From an uncultured Polaribacter sp. (GTDB taxonomy: Bacteria; Bacteroidota; Bacteroidia; Flavobacteriales; Flavobacteriaceae), in the NCBI RefSeq assembly GCF_947495205.1, contig NZ_CANLXV010000006.1, forward strand, positions 124,001-188,000: 64,000 nt of DNA, read 5' to 3'. This document shows, one piece after another, positions 1 through 9,231 of this stretch (its first letter is position 1; every line of letters begins with the position of its first letter). A program made the translations under genes and the position numbers. The notes under the pieces are model-generated. The model saw only the letters and a program-made list of their open reading frames with translations. It was not told the origin of the DNA and made no database searches.

Positions 1-560
1 TATATTTGGATAGAGATGGAAATATAACTGAAGTATATGACGAAGCTAATAGGGTTTTTGATGATAGAAATTCTCTTCCAGGAATACAAGGTGGATTTAA
101 TACATCTATTTCTTACAAAGGTTTCTTCTTGGACGCATTATTTTCTTATGCGACAGATGTATATAGAAATAATGGAACATTAGGTGTAGCTGAAGACCCT
201 ACGCTAATTGGAATATCTAACGTAAATCGTACATTATTAGACGCTTGGAAAAACCCTGGAGATTTAACTTCTATACCTGCTTTAAACACAGGTTCTACTA
301 GATTATTACTTACAGATAGATATATAGAAGACGCATCTTATATAAGATTAAAGAACGTATCTTTTGGTTATCAATTAACAAAAAAGTCTCTACAAAACAC
401 ACCCTTTGATTCAGTAAGAATTTTCGCACAAGGGGAAAATTTATTAACGTGGACAAAATGGAGAGGTTTTGACCCAGAATTTGACCCTTTTGCTAACAGC
501 GATTTCTTTTCGTTTCCAAACGGTAGAAGTGTAACTATAGGTATAGATTTAAAATTTTAA
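1..560 (+). CDS. SusC/RagA-family TonB-linked outer membrane receptor, C-terminal part
   Basis: This is the last ~185 codons of a gene that begins before the window; the frame is open to base 3, so no start is visible. The sequence has the end of a SusC beta-barrel: a YLDRDGN loop, the LPGIQGGFNTSISYKGF strand, a RYIEDASYIRLKNVSFGY strand, and a C-terminal strand ending in aromatic or hydrophobic residues (IGIDLKF). SusC proteins are barrels that import glycans or peptides across the outer membrane using TonB energy, with a SusD lipoprotein as lid. The SusD partner follows after 6 bases, so the two are surely co-transcribed. The substrate cannot be told from this fragment. Confidence 0.93.
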   Translation, partial: YLDRDGNITEVYDEANRVFDDRNSLPGIQGGFNTSISYKGFFLDALFSYATDVYRNNGTLGVAEDPTLIGISNVNRTLLDAWKNPGDLTSIPALNTGSTRLLLTDRYIEDASYIRLKNVSFGYQLTKKSLQNTPFDSVRIFAQGENLLTWTKWRGFDPEFDPFANSDFFSFPNGRSVTIGIDLKF

Positions 561-566
561 AATAAA

Positions 567-1952
567 ATGAGAAAAATAAAATATACATTAGGAGTGCTTG
601 CATTAGCTTTAATGCTAACCACCCAATCTTGTGAAGATAAATTGGAAATATTACCAAATTCATCTTTATTGACAGAAACTGCATTTAGAAATGTAGATGA
701 CTTACAAAACGCTCTAAACAGCGCTTATTTAAACTATAACAATACCACTGTTGCATTTAACTCTATATTTACAGATAATACGAGAATAGGTATAGATAAT
801 GGAGGGCAACAAGTGCCGTTACTTAGTTTAGTAATGAACCCTAATAATGGTACAGCTGCAAATTTATGGATATCTCGTTATACTATGATTAATCATGCTA
901 CAAGACTTATTGAAGCTTCTGATTTAGTAGACAAAACAGGTAGACAAGCGGAAGTAAACCATATTCTTGGTCAAGCATATGCTTTAAGAGCTTTTGCACA
1001 TTTTGAATTGTTTCAATATTTTACGCCTGATTATTTAGATAGAACTGGACTAAGTGTTCCTGCTGTAGATCAAGTAATTACAGTAGAAGATTTGCCAAGA
1101 AATACGGTAGAGGAAGTAGATACTTTAATAGAATCAGATTTAGCTAAGGCACTACCATTATTAGATGCCTCAGAGACAAATGTAGAATTTATTACTACAG
1201 ACTTTATAACTGCGTTAAAAGCAAGAAAAGCTTTATTTATGGGTGATTACCCAACAGCTCTAACGGAAGCAGATAAATTAATAGCTAAATACCCGTTGGC
1301 TAATCCTTTAGAATACCGCTTAATGTACACGGATCAGGACAATACCGAGGTCATTTTTAAGGCAGCAAGAGTATTGGGTAATGCAAGACCAGGAAATATT
1401 TGGCACTTTGGTAGTGGTAACCCATTTTTAGAAATGTCAGCTGGTTTACAAAGTATTCTTGAAGATGGTGACATTAGATCTGCAGTACTTTTCAACGACG
1501 AAAGAATATCAGAAGATGTATTTCTAATAAATAAGTACCCTTTTAACGTTGCTTTTCCATTCTTACTAGACGTTAAGGTATTTAGAGTTTCTGAAATGTA
1601 TTTAATTAAGGCGGAAGCAGAATTAAGAGCAAACCGTTTTGAAGACTCTAGAGGTACTTTAAAACTTCTTAAAGATGCGAGATTTGGGTCTAGTCAGCCT
1701 GCTTTTACATATACAAGTTTAGCGGACGGATTAGAAGCGATTGTTAAAGAACGTAGACTAGAATTAGCATACGAAGGTCATAGATGGACAACTTTAAAAA
1801 GACTAGGTTTAGATTTAATTAGAGAAGCAAGCGATTGTGCTCCTTTAGATAATGCTTGTCAGTTATTGAATAATGACAGAAGATTTACATTACCAATACC
1901 TGCTGGAGAAATTGCTGCAAACCCACTTATGGTTCAAAACCCAGGTTATTAA
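567..1952 (+). CDS. SusD/RagB-family substrate-binding lipoprotein
   Basis: 461 residues. A hydrophobic signal peptide ends in a lipobox TTQSC followed by EDKLE, so it is an outer-membrane lipoprotein. The start of the mature part (LEILPNSSLLTETAFRNVDDLQNALNSAY) is the standard SusD N-terminus, and YALRAFAHFELFQYF is the SusD TPR-like helical segment. The C-terminal part has VSEMYLIKAEAELR and IVKERRLELAYEGHRW, both conserved in RagB/SusD. SusD forms the lid over the SusC barrel and captures substrate at the cell surface. It lies 6 bases after the receptor gene and 17 bases before a further lipoprotein. No glycoside hydrolase or sulfatase is visible next to it, so the substrate is unknown; a peptide substrate of RagAB type is also possible. 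Confidence 0.95.
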   Translation: MRKIKYTLGVLALALMLTTQSCEDKLEILPNSSLLTETAFRNVDDLQNALNSAYLNYNNTTVAFNSIFTDNTRIGIDNGGQQVPLLSLVMNPNNGTAANLWISRYTMINHATRLIEASDLVDKTGRQAEVNHILGQAYALRAFAHFELFQYFTPDYLDRTGLSVPAVDQVITVEDLPRNTVEEVDTLIESDLAKALPLLDASETNVEFITTDFITALKARKALFMGDYPTALTEADKLIAKYPLANPLEYRLMYTDQDNTEVIFKAARVLGNARPGNIWHFGSGNPFLEMSAGLQSILEDGDIRSAVLFNDERISEDVFLINKYPFNVAFPFLLDVKVFRVSEMYLIKAEAELRANRFEDSRGTLKLLKDARFGSSQPAFTYTSLADGLEAIVKERRLELAYEGHRWTTLKRLGLDLIREASDCAPLDNACQLLNNDRRFTLPIPAGEIAANPLMVQNPGY

Positions 1953-1969
1953 TTTTAAAAACAAATAAG

Positions 1970-2803
1970 ATGAAAATAAATTTAATAAAAATAACAAAAT
2001 TACTTTTCGCTTCACTATTATTCTTGTCAGTGTATTCTTGTAAAGACGCTGAACTAGAAGTATTAGATATTGGGGAAGGTTTCTTACAAGTTGCAAGAAC
2101 TGCTGAAAATATAAGTGAAGGTAATGCTGCAGGAACAAAAGTAAGGTTTCTATTTGGAGGAACATCTAACGAGAATGGTATTACAGTAAAGTATACAGTA
2201 ACATCTGAAGATGACTCGAGATTTACAGAATCTAATGGAGGTACTGTAGAAATTCCAGCAGAATCATTTGAAGCAGAAATTACAATTGTACCAATTAATA
2301 ACTTGGCTACCGATGGTAATTTAGATGTAGTAATTACTTTAAGTACCGATAATGACTTTCCTGTGGGTATTGCTGGTGGTATAAATAATGTATCTAAAGT
2401 TGTATCTATTATAGACGATGATTGTCCAATTAGTATTAATGACTGGGTTGGTACATATGCCGTAGATGAAAACTTTACAGATGGTCCTAATGCGCCTAGA
2501 GGTTTAAGTGACTTTTTTAATGAACAATACCAATTTGAATTAGCCTTAGACCCTAATGATACTAGTGGTACTAAATTAATAATTACAAATTCAACTGGTT
2601 TCAATACTTATATGGCCAATGGTACTGTTTTAAGTTTTGATACTTGTAACAACAACGTTGCTTTTGATGATAGCAATACTGTGTTTATAGCTTTATTTGA
2701 AAATTTCACTTTTACTGAATCTTCTTATGATGAAGAAAAGTTTACTATAAAATGTGAAGGATCATACAGGGGTGAATATCAATTTACACTTACTAAGATA
2801 TAA
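1970..2803 (+). CDS. SusCD-associated lipoprotein with a Calx-beta-like region
   Basis: 277 residues with a lipobox-like FLSVYSC after a hydrophobic segment, so probably a surface lipoprotein. Residues ~30-155 look like a Calx-beta-like beta-sandwich: alternating short strands (KVRFLFGGTSNENGITVKYTV, EAEITIVPINN, DVVITLS) and a terminal IIDDDC. The C-terminal ~120 residues (DWVGTYAVDEN onward) form a second beta-rich part found in many hypothetical lipoproteins of SusCD loci. It is the third gene of the locus, 17 bases after susD, and is followed by a strong terminator. Such proteins often help bind substrate at the surface (SusE/F-like position), but that role is an inference here. I do not recognise a named family with certainty. 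Confidence 0.85.
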   Translation: MKINLIKITKLLFASLLFLSVYSCKDAELEVLDIGEGFLQVARTAENISEGNAAGTKVRFLFGGTSNENGITVKYTVTSEDDSRFTESNGGTVEIPAESFEAEITIVPINNLATDGNLDVVITLSTDNDFPVGIAGGINNVSKVVSIIDDDCPISINDWVGTYAVDENFTDGPNAPRGLSDFFNEQYQFELALDPNDTSGTKLIITNSTGFNTYMANGTVLSFDTCNNNVAFDDSNTVFIALFENFTFTESSYDEEKFTIKCEGSYRGEYQFTLTKI

Positions 2804-2824
2804 TCAGTATAATTAAACTATTAA

Positions 2825-2856
2825 AACCATCACTTTTTAAGTGGTGGTTTTTTTTT
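2825..2856 (+). terminator. intrinsic terminator after the SusCD locus
   Basis: An 11-bp stem (AACCATCACTT / AAGTGGTGGTT) with a TTT loop is followed by a run of T residues. It sits 22 bases after the stop of the third lipoprotein gene and separates it from rlmB. Confidence 0.9.
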
Positions 2857-2871
2857 GCTCTATATTTAAAT

Positions 2872-2879
2872 TACATTTG
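2872..2879 (+). promoter_or_regulatory. rlmB promoter -7 box (TACATTTG)
   Basis: TACATTTG matches the Bacteroidota -7 consensus TAnnTTTG. Only four bases separate the box from the rlmB ATG at 2884, so the transcript would have almost no 5' untranslated region. No TTG lies at the ideal distance upstream, so the call rests on the -7 box alone. Confidence 0.5.
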
Positions 2880-2883
2880 CTAC

Positions 2884-3636
2884 ATGAATACAGAGATGAC
2901 AACTATTTTTGGAATAAGAGCCATTATTGAAGCAATAGAAAGCGGTTCTACAATTAATAAAATCTATTTACAAAAAGGTTTACGAGGAAATCTATATTAT
3001 GAACTAGATAAACATATCAAACAACATAAATTAACTACAAGTTTGGTTCCTGTAGAAAAATTAAATAGACTTTCTAAAAACAATAATCATCAAGGTGCAG
3101 TTGCTCAAATTTCTCCTATAGAATTTTACGACTTAGAACAATTAATAGAGCAAACACTTGCTAAAAAAGAATTGCCTTTATTCCTATTATTAGACCAGTT
3201 ATCTGATGTTAGAAATTTTGGTGCCATTATAAGAACTGGAGAATGTGCAGGTGTAAATGGTATTATTGTTCAAAAAAACGGTAGTGCACCCGTAAATGCA
3301 GAAACTATTAAAACTTCTGCTGGTGCAGCGTTTAAAATTCCTATCTGTAAAGTAGATCATATTAAAGATGCTATTTTTCTACTACAAGCGTCTAACATAA
3401 AAACAGTTGCTGCTACCGAAAAAACAGAAGCATCTCTTTACGATGTTAACTTAAAACAACCTATTGCAATTATTATGGGATCAGAGCATAGAGGTATAAA
3501 CCCATCTATACTAAAAATGGTAGACTATAAAGCAAAATTACCTTTACTTGGAGAAATTGCTTCTTTAAACGTATCTGTTGCCTGTGGTGCTTTTCTTTAT
3601 GAAACTGTAAGACAACGGTTAGCAGTTGTTAGTTAA
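2884..3636 (+). CDS. rlmB: 23S rRNA (guanosine-2'-O-)-methyltransferase RlmB
   Basis: 250 residues, the usual length for RlmB/TrmH-type SPOUT enzymes. The N-terminal ~75 residues are the ribosomal L30e-like substrate-binding domain (TTIFGIRAIIEAIESGSTINK is the classic start). The C-terminal SpoU domain has all three motifs: LDQLSDVRNFGAIIRT (motif 1), IMGSEHRGI (motif 2), and LPLLGEIASLNVSVACGAFLYE (motif 3), which forms the knotted SAM site. The enzyme methylates the 2'-OH of G2251 in the peptidyl-transferase loop of 23S rRNA. It is a single gene with its own promoter, convergent with the rhomboid gene. An equivalent SpoU methyltransferase acting on another rRNA site is the only alternative. 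Confidence 0.93.
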   Translation: MNTEMTTIFGIRAIIEAIESGSTINKIYLQKGLRGNLYYELDKHIKQHKLTTSLVPVEKLNRLSKNNNHQGAVAQISPIEFYDLEQLIEQTLAKKELPLFLLLDQLSDVRNFGAIIRTGECAGVNGIIVQKNGSAPVNAETIKTSAGAAFKIPICKVDHIKDAIFLLQASNIKTVAATEKTEASLYDVNLKQPIAIIMGSEHRGINPSILKMVDYKAKLPLLGEIASLNVSVACGAFLYETVRQRLAVVS

Positions 3637-3714
3637 TGGTTTGTGGTTTGTGGTTTGCAAATCTTATCAAAAAAGGTGTTTTTATTTTAGTTAAGTTATT
3701 TTTATTTCATAATT

Positions 3715-4395
3715 TTAATCTATTATTTTATCATCTAACTTCTCCTCTATTTCTGGAGGAATAAAATTTCCATCTGAATCAAACATTAAATCAAATTCAG
3801 TTGCTGTGAATTGATGTTCTTCCTTAACAATACCCTTATTTTTGTAAATAAAAGCAAGTATTAAACCCATTATAAAACCTGACAAATGCCCTTCCCAGGA
3901 CATGCCTTCTTTTATGGGTAGCACATACCAAATCATACTTCCGTATAAAAAAATAATTATTAAAGAAAGTGCCACTAACCTGTAATGTTTTCTAATAATA
4001 CCGCTAAAAAAAACAAAACTGAACAATAAATATATAATACCACTTGCCCCAATATGATAACTTTCTCTTGCAATACACCAGGTTAACAAACCTGTACATA
4101 AACCACCATAAATAAGTACTTTTAAAGCTACTTGGTTATAAAAAGAATAAAGACTGGCTAAAAGAACAAATAATGGTATAGAATTATTAAAAAGATGATT
4201 TGTATCACTATGAATAAAATGAGTAAATACCACTCCTCTTAATCCCAATAAATCTCTTGGATAAACGCCAAACTTGTTAAAATTAAACCCAAATTTAATT
4301 TCTACAAAATATAAAACCCAAATACCTACAACATAAATTGTGGGTATTAGAAAAATGCTTTTCGTAGTATCTATTTCATTTTGTTTATTCATCAA
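3715..4395 (-). CDS. rhomboid-family intramembrane serine protease
   Basis: 226 residues with six predicted hydrophobic helices and a hydrophilic C-terminal tail from ~185. The catalytic serine is S118 in GASG (HIGASGIIY) and the catalytic histidine is H170 in WEGHLSG; the helix-2 HxxxN motif is H68-LFN-N72. Rhomboids cleave transmembrane helices within the membrane. It stands alone, divergent from rarA, with only ~70 bases between the two starts. The cellular substrate cannot be deduced. Confidence 0.93.
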   Translation of the reverse strand: MMNKQNEIDTTKSIFLIPTIYVVGIWVLYFVEIKFGFNFNKFGVYPRDLLGLRGVVFTHFIHSDTNHLFNNSIPLFVLLASLYSFYNQVALKVLIYGGLCTGLLTWCIARESYHIGASGIIYLLFSFVFFSGIIRKHYRLVALSLIIIFLYGSMIWYVLPIKEGMSWEGHLSGFIMGLILAFIYKNKGIVKEEHQFTATEFDLMFDSDGNFIPPEIEEKLDDKIID

Positions 4396-4468
4396 AATTA
4401 AAATAGCAAATATTTTACCAAATTAAAAAACTACAAATTCTGTCATAAAACTTTACTATTTTTACCTT

Positions 4469-5740
4469 ATGAATGAACCTTTGGCAGAAAGAATTAGACC
4501 TAAAAAACTAGAAGACTATATTAGTCAGCAACATTTGGTTGGTAAAAATGGTGTTTTAACCAATTTAATTACAAAAGGAATTATACCTTCTTTAATTCTT
4601 TGGGGACCACCAGGTATTGGTAAAACCACGCTAGCAAATATTATTGCAACAGCATCTAAAAGACCTTTTTATACATTAAGCGCTATAAGTTCTGGTGTAA
4701 AAGATGTTAGAGAAGTAATAGAAAAAGCTAAAAAAAGTGGCGGCTTATTTACTGCAAAAAATCCTATTTTGTTTATAGATGAAATTCATAGATTTAGTAA
4801 ATCTCAACAAGATTCTCTTTTAGGTGCTGTAGAAAAAGGATGGGTTACTCTAATTGGCGCCACTACAGAAAACCCTAGTTTTGAAGTAATACCAGCTTTA
4901 CTTTCTAGATGCCAAGTATATATTTTAAACTCTTTTGATAAAACAGATTTAATAGCGTTAGTACAAAGAGCAATAAAAGAAGACAAACTATTATCTACAA
5001 AAACAATTAAATTAAAAGAAACAGAAGCATTGCTACAAGTTTCTGGAGGTGATGCTAGAAAATTATTAAATATTTTTGAGTTATTGGTTGCCGCAGAAGA
5101 AGAAATTGACATTACGAATAAGCTGGTGTTAGAAAAAATTCAACAAAACACAAGCAGATATGACAAAACAGGCGAACAACATTACGATATTATTTCTGCT
5201 TTTATAAAATCTATTAGAGGAAGTGACCCTAATGCTGCAGTGTATTGGTTGGCTAGAATGATAGAAGGTGGAGAAGATGTGAAATTTATAGCTAGAAGAT
5301 TGCTAATTTTAGCGTCTGAAGATATTGGTAATGCCAACCCAACTGCGTTAATTTTAGCCAATAATACTTTTCAGGCGGTTAGTACAATTGGTAATCCAGA
5401 ATCTAGAATTATTTTAAGCCAGTGTGCCGTTTATTTAGCCAATTCTGCAAAAAGTAATGCTTCTTATTTAGCAATTGGTGAAGCTCAAGAATTGGTAAAA
5501 AAAACAGGAGACCTTTCTGTACCTTTGCATTTAAGAAATGCACCAACCAAATTAATGAAAGATTTAGATTATGGTAAAGCGTATTTGTATGCACATAATT
5601 ATCCAGATAGTTTTATAGATCAGGAATTTTTACCTCATGAAATATCAGGTACTAAATTGTACAAACCAGCTAATAATGCAAGAGAAAATCAATTTAAAGA
5701 TATTTTAAAAAAAAGATGGAAAGACCGTTATAATTATTAA
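4469..5740 (+). CDS. rarA: replication-associated recombination protein RarA (MgsA)
   Basis: 423 residues. The AAA+ module has Walker A GPPGIGKT at ~46-53, Walker [10 protein letters not shown] at ~101-109, sensor 1 in [19 protein letters not shown], and the MgsA C-terminal domain with [28 protein letters not shown]. The first residues ([22 protein letters not shown]) match the family start exactly. RarA acts at stalled replication forks with the polymerase clamp and SSB. Its 3' end overlaps the convergent gene by four bases. Replaces no neighbour function; a housekeeping single gene. Confidence 0.96.
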   Translation: MNEPLAERIRPKKLEDYISQQHLVGKNGVLTNLITKGIIPSLILWGPPGIGKTTLANIIATASKRPFYTLSAISSGVKDVREVIEKAKKSGGLFTAKNPILFIDEIHRFSKSQQDSLLGAVEKGWVTLIGATTENPSFEVIPALLSRCQVYILNSFDKTDLIALVQRAIKEDKLLSTKTIKLKETEALLQVSGGDARKLLNIFELLVAAEEEIDITNKLVLEKIQQNTSRYDKTGEQHYDIISAFIKSIRGSDPNAAVYWLARMIEGGEDVKFIARRLLILASEDIGNANPTALILANNTFQAVSTIGNPESRIILSQCAVYLANSAKSNASYLAIGEAQELVKKTGDLSVPLHLRNAPTKLMKDLDYGKAYLYAHNYPDSFIDQEFLPHEISGTKLYKPANNARENQFKDILKKRWKDRYNY

Positions 5741-6516
5741 AATTTAATTTGATAAGTTTCTTTTACTAGCACATTATTTTTATAATATTCTGCTATCCAA
5801 ACTTGTCCTTTTTTAAATAATAATCCATTTTTTTCTTTTAAAATAAAGAGATCACTCTTAGTTGTATTTAGAATCACAAAAATTATTTCTGGTTTTTCAT
5901 CAATCAATTGAAAACCATTTTTTTTAGGCTGCGCATACAACGTTTTCAATTTATGTTCTAATACTTTTTTCTTACTAGCATTTCGAACCTTTGTAACCTT
6001 TACTTCTTTTTTGGGACTTAATTTGTTTTTTATTTTTTCTACAGGCAATTGATTTAACACTACTTCTTCTGGTTTTGACAAAGTTATGTTTTTTGAATAT
6101 CGAAGTGTATTCATTGTAAGATGCGCATTTCTAATGGCTTTTTGAAAACTCTTTTTATAATCTTTCTCTTTACTCTCCCCTACTTCAGAAGTATATACTA
6201 CCTTTCCGTTACAATCTTTTAGAACAATAATCAATTTTGTTCTAAACATAGAAGACTTACTCTCTACCTCTGCCTCTAAAGCATTACATGGATTTAGTTT
6301 AATTTCTGTGGGTAATTCCTCTGAGTTTAAATACACCTTAAAACCGTTTTTTTTCAACAAAAATTTAGTTAAGGAACTCGTTTTATGTTCGTCTATTTTT
6401 TTTAAAAAATTAAAACGTTCCTTTACAATAATGTATTCGTATTCATTTACTTTTTTTTGCTGAGCAAAAGTAGTTACAGCAATTATAACAAATACAAGTG
6501 TTAAAAATTTATGCAT
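5737..6516 (-). CDS. secreted protein of unknown function
   Basis: 259 residues with a clear signal peptide (MHKFLTLVFVIIAVTTFAQ) and no lipobox, so probably periplasmic. The mature protein is lysine-rich; residues ~85-120 read like a lipoprotein-assembly or DUF-type strand pattern (LIIVLKDCNGKVVYTSEVGES) and KSFQKAIRNAH resembles the helix found in proteins that process short tandem paralogues. I do not recognise the family. It lies 7 bases after the DUF5723-like gene on the same strand and is probably the last gene of a 3-gene unit (8445 to 5737) encoding envelope proteins. Confidence 0.75.
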   Translation of the reverse strand: MHKFLTLVFVIIAVTTFAQQKKVNEYEYIIVKERFNFLKKIDEHKTSSLTKFLLKKNGFKVYLNSEELPTEIKLNPCNALEAEVESKSSMFRTKLIIVLKDCNGKVVYTSEVGESKEKDYKKSFQKAIRNAHLTMNTLRYSKNITLSKPEEVVLNQLPVEKIKNKLSPKKEVKVTKVRNASKKKVLEHKLKTLYAQPKKNGFQLIDEKPEIIFVILNTTKSDLFILKEKNGLLFKKGQVWIAEYYKNNVLVKETYQIKF

Positions 6517-6523
6517 ATTATCA

Positions 6524-7894
6524 CTAATTAAAAATTAAATTAAAACCAAATTGCGCAGAAATATTCTTAGCCGAAGAAACGTCTCCTAATGCCGCCAAAT
6601 TATCTAAAATACCATAAAAATTCACCTTCCAAATTTGTGCAGAAAGACCTACACCAATATTCGTTCTAGAATAATCATCAATAGTATAAGTAATTTTTGT
6701 GTGTAATTTATTTGTAATGGATTTTTCATAAAACCCTGTTAATGCAAGTTGTTGTGTTAAAGGTCTAAAAATTGAAAATAGTTGTAAACCAAAACCATCT
6801 GTATAAAAATCTTTATAAGTATTGTCATAACAATATTTACTTCTTTTCTCTCCAAAACTATATTTTATGGCTGCATTAAATTTTGTTGGTCTCCATGAAA
6901 TATAAGAGGTTTCGTTTTCAAAACTAGGCAATTGTTCTTTAAAAGCTTCATCTAGGTTATCCCAATCATTTTCATTTTCTGAATTGAACTGAAAACCAAT
7001 ACCTTCAAAAATAAAGTTACCCTTAACAGAATTCGTTTTTACATTTTTGTTATAATTTATAAAACCAAAATCTACTAAACTTCCAGACACTTGCAACTGT
7101 GAATTTACCTTATAAGTAAAACCAAAATCTAAACCAACGCCTAAATTACCTCCTAAAAAAGTGTTTCCTAAATAGGTAGCTGGGTCTGTAATAAATTTAT
7201 CGTCCTCAATTATTCCAGATGTTCTAAAATTTAAATTAACATTTTGTAAACGATGTACGTAAATATTATTATTGCCCAAATTAGTTGTAAAGCTACCTGT
7301 ATTATTTGTTGATTCTACATTGGCAGCAGAAGAGTAAATTTTAAAACGACCACCAATAGTTAATTTTTGATTTACTTGTCTAGAAACACCTGCATGTATT
7401 ACGCCTAAAGCGTCTGCTTTGTACAAAATTTGAGATGCATTAAAACTTCTATTTAAGTATGGTGCATTGCCTTCTGTTGCTAATACTAAAAGGTCTTTAG
7501 GTATGTACCCAATAGCATCTAATTCTTGATAAAAACCAAAGCTTATGTAGTTTTTATCTTTAAACCTAAAACCAGCACTTAAAATTTCTATTTGCTTATG
7601 AATTGCGATATGATCTCTTTCATCTAACTTTTCTAATAAATTATTCAATTTTGTATTAATATCTACATTGTCTGCCACAAAAATATCTGAAAGAACAAAT
7701 TCTGTTGAGCCAATTTGAGCAGAAATACCAGAAACAAAAGGCACACCAACATGCTTTTCGTAATTTATTGCTGAACCAGGATTAGACAATAAAGTTTGCG
7801 GCAATTCTGCAAAATCATATAAAACTTGTTTGTTTTGAGAGAAACCAAAAACAGCTAAAAAAGTAAAAAAAATAAAGGTTAATTTTTTTAGCAT
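6524..7894 (-). CDS. outer-membrane protein, DUF5723-like
   Basis: 456 residues with signal peptide MLKKLTFIFFTFLAVFGFSQ. The start of the mature part (YDFAELPQTLLSNPGSAINYEKHVGVPFVSGISAQIGSTEF) is characteristic of the flavobacterial DUF5723 family. The rest alternates amphipathic strands with aromatic ends and finishes ISAQFGFNLIFN, as in outer-membrane barrels of the PorV/FadL kind. I infer a membrane-embedded barrel of unknown cargo. It shares one base with the stop of the upstream lipoprotein gene (translational coupling) and lies 7 bases from the downstream secreted-protein gene. Confidence 0.82.
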   Translation of the reverse strand: MLKKLTFIFFTFLAVFGFSQNKQVLYDFAELPQTLLSNPGSAINYEKHVGVPFVSGISAQIGSTEFVLSDIFVADNVDINTKLNNLLEKLDERDHIAIHKQIEILSAGFRFKDKNYISFGFYQELDAIGYIPKDLLVLATEGNAPYLNRSFNASQILYKADALGVIHAGVSRQVNQKLTIGGRFKIYSSAANVESTNNTGSFTTNLGNNNIYVHRLQNVNLNFRTSGIIEDDKFITDPATYLGNTFLGGNLGVGLDFGFTYKVNSQLQVSGSLVDFGFINYNKNVKTNSVKGNFIFEGIGFQFNSENENDWDNLDEAFKEQLPSFENETSYISWRPTKFNAAIKYSFGEKRSKYCYDNTYKDFYTDGFGLQLFSIFRPLTQQLALTGFYEKSITNKLHTKITYTIDDYSRTNIGVGLSAQIWKVNFYGILDNLAALGDVSSAKNISAQFGFNLIFN

Positions 7895-8445
7895 TAAAGT
7901 GAGGTTTCTAAATAAATTGTAGCTCCAGATTTAAAGTTTAAAACGGATAAATCTGAATTATTTATTGGTGTAACAGTATCATTTAAGCGAATATTCAACA
8001 AAACTTTTGTAAAGTTTTTTACTTCAATATTCTGGGTAACATCAATAATTTCTGTTTGCGTAAAACTTGTGTTATTGGCATTAATATTTAAATCTTCTAA
8101 GTTATAAATTACATTTTCACCTTCATCTAACAAACTAATTTGAATGGTAAAATCTCTATTAAAATTATTTTCAATTTCAAAGTCAAAATCTATTCTAACC
8201 AAATTATTTTTAATTAATTGATTTTGAAAAAGTTTAAATTCTGCAATTTCTTCTATTTCAAAAACTGGGGTTGTACCTCCTGTTGGCATTGAAAACCCGC
8301 TTGCATCAATTGAGAAAAAGGCTATAGAAGAATTAAAAACGGGAGCAATAGTATAGCCTTCTGTTTGCTCAAAATCTAATGTTTGAGAACAAAAAGAAAA
8401 GAGAAAAACAAATAAAAAACAGTAATATTTTTGAATGAAACGCAT
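7894..8445 (-). CDS. putative lipoprotein upstream of the DUF5723-like gene
   Basis: 183 residues with a signal segment ending LFSFC, a likely lipobox, then SQTLDFEQ. The mature protein is beta-rich (VRIDFDFEIENNFNRDFTIQISLLDEGENVIYNL), consistent with an immunoglobulin-like sandwich. The gene overlaps the next gene by a single base, so the lipoprotein and barrel are probably made together and may interact at the outer membrane. No named family recognised. Confidence 0.8.
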   Translation of the reverse strand: MRFIQKYYCFLFVFLFSFCSQTLDFEQTEGYTIAPVFNSSIAFFSIDASGFSMPTGGTTPVFEIEEIAEFKLFQNQLIKNNLVRIDFDFEIENNFNRDFTIQISLLDEGENVIYNLEDLNINANNTSFTQTEIIDVTQNIEVKNFTKVLLNIRLNDTVTPINNSDLSVLNFKSGATIYLETSL

Positions 8446-8472
8446 TGTATTAAATCTTCAAGGTACAAAATT

Positions 8473-9156
8473 TTATAGATATTCTTTAATTTCTAAAAGA
8501 TGATTTACTGATGTAATTTTTTCATCACGCTTTGTAAAAGCATCAAAAACACAGTGTATCGTTTGCATACCAACATTTAAAGCTCCCAAAATATCAGCTT
8601 CTAAACTATCACCTATCATTATAGAATTTTCTGCCTTTGCTCCTGCCAATTCTAATGCGTGGTTAAATACTTTAGGATTTGGCTTTTTTACACCAACTGA
8701 TTCAGATGTAACTATTGCTGTAAAATAATGATGAATTTTAGAGTTTATCATTTTTTTACTTTGAATTTCTTGAAAACCATTAGTTATTATATGTAAAGTG
8801 TATTTTTCTTTTAAATAATCTAAAAGTTCAATTGCTCCTTCAAATAAATGATTAAAGCTCGATAAATACTTTATATAATCGTCTGCCAATTGATGTATTA
8901 AATCGTCGGAAACAGTATAATTTATGGCATCAAAAGCACTTTTTAAACGTTCATAACGCAATGCTTCTTTAGAGATTTTTTCTTCTCTATACATTTTCCA
9001 GTATTTCAAATTTAATGGAATATAAACTTTTAAGAAATCTTCTATTTTAAGATTTACATTATTTTCTTTAAAAATTTTCTCGAAAGTTAAAGCAGAATTT
9101 TTTTCAAAATCCCAAAGTGTATGATCTAAGTCTAAAAAAACGTGTTTTATTTCCAT
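8473..9156 (-). CDS. yjjG: YjjG-family HAD pyrimidine nucleotidase
   Basis: 227 residues. HAD motif I is DLDHT (D9, D11) in VFLDLDHTLWDFEKNS, which is the YjjG/YfnB signature; motif II is IITNG, motif III lies at KKPNPKVF and motif IV is MIGDSLEADILGA. YjjG removes phosphate from non-canonical and canonical pyrimidine nucleotides (house-cleaning). It is divergent from the glycosyltransferase gene. The ATG at 9156 is well supported because the protein starts directly with the HAD strand. The exact substrate is inferred from the family. Confidence 0.9.
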   Translation of the reverse strand: MEIKHVFLDLDHTLWDFEKNSALTFEKIFKENNVNLKIEDFLKVYIPLNLKYWKMYREEKISKEALRYERLKSAFDAINYTVSDDLIHQLADDYIKYLSSFNHLFEGAIELLDYLKEKYTLHIITNGFQEIQSKKMINSKIHHYFTAIVTSESVGVKKPNPKVFNHALELAGAKAENSIMIGDSLEADILGALNVGMQTIHCVFDAFTKRDEKITSVNHLLEIKEYL

Positions 9157-9202
9157 CTGCTAAAAGTATTAATTTTTGATAATAAAATACTGCTTTCTAC
9201 GT

Positions 9203-9210
9203 TATATTTG
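9203..9210 (+). promoter_or_regulatory. -7 box (TATATTTG) of the glycosyltransferase-flippase unit
   Basis: TATATTTG fits TAnnTTTG and lies 21 bases before the TTG start at 9232. A TTG at 9176-9178 could be the -33 element, but the spacing of 24 is longer than ideal. Confidence 0.45.
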
Positions 9211-9231
9211 TGCCAACTAAACCAACAAATT

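Noticed and set aside
1927..2604. 225-codon minus-strand ORF opposite the third SusCD lipoprotein
   Set aside because: It is the antisense of a well-supported lipoprotein gene with signal peptide and upstream susD.
3636..3660. Tandem TGGTTTG repeats after rlmB
   Set aside because: Three short copies only; a slippage microsatellite with no hairpin or coding meaning that I can see.
9142..9231. 30-codon N-terminal extension of the glycosyltransferase (GTG at 9142)
   Set aside because: It overlaps the divergent yjjG start, lies upstream of a promoter -7 box, and the family sequence starts at the TTG at 9232.
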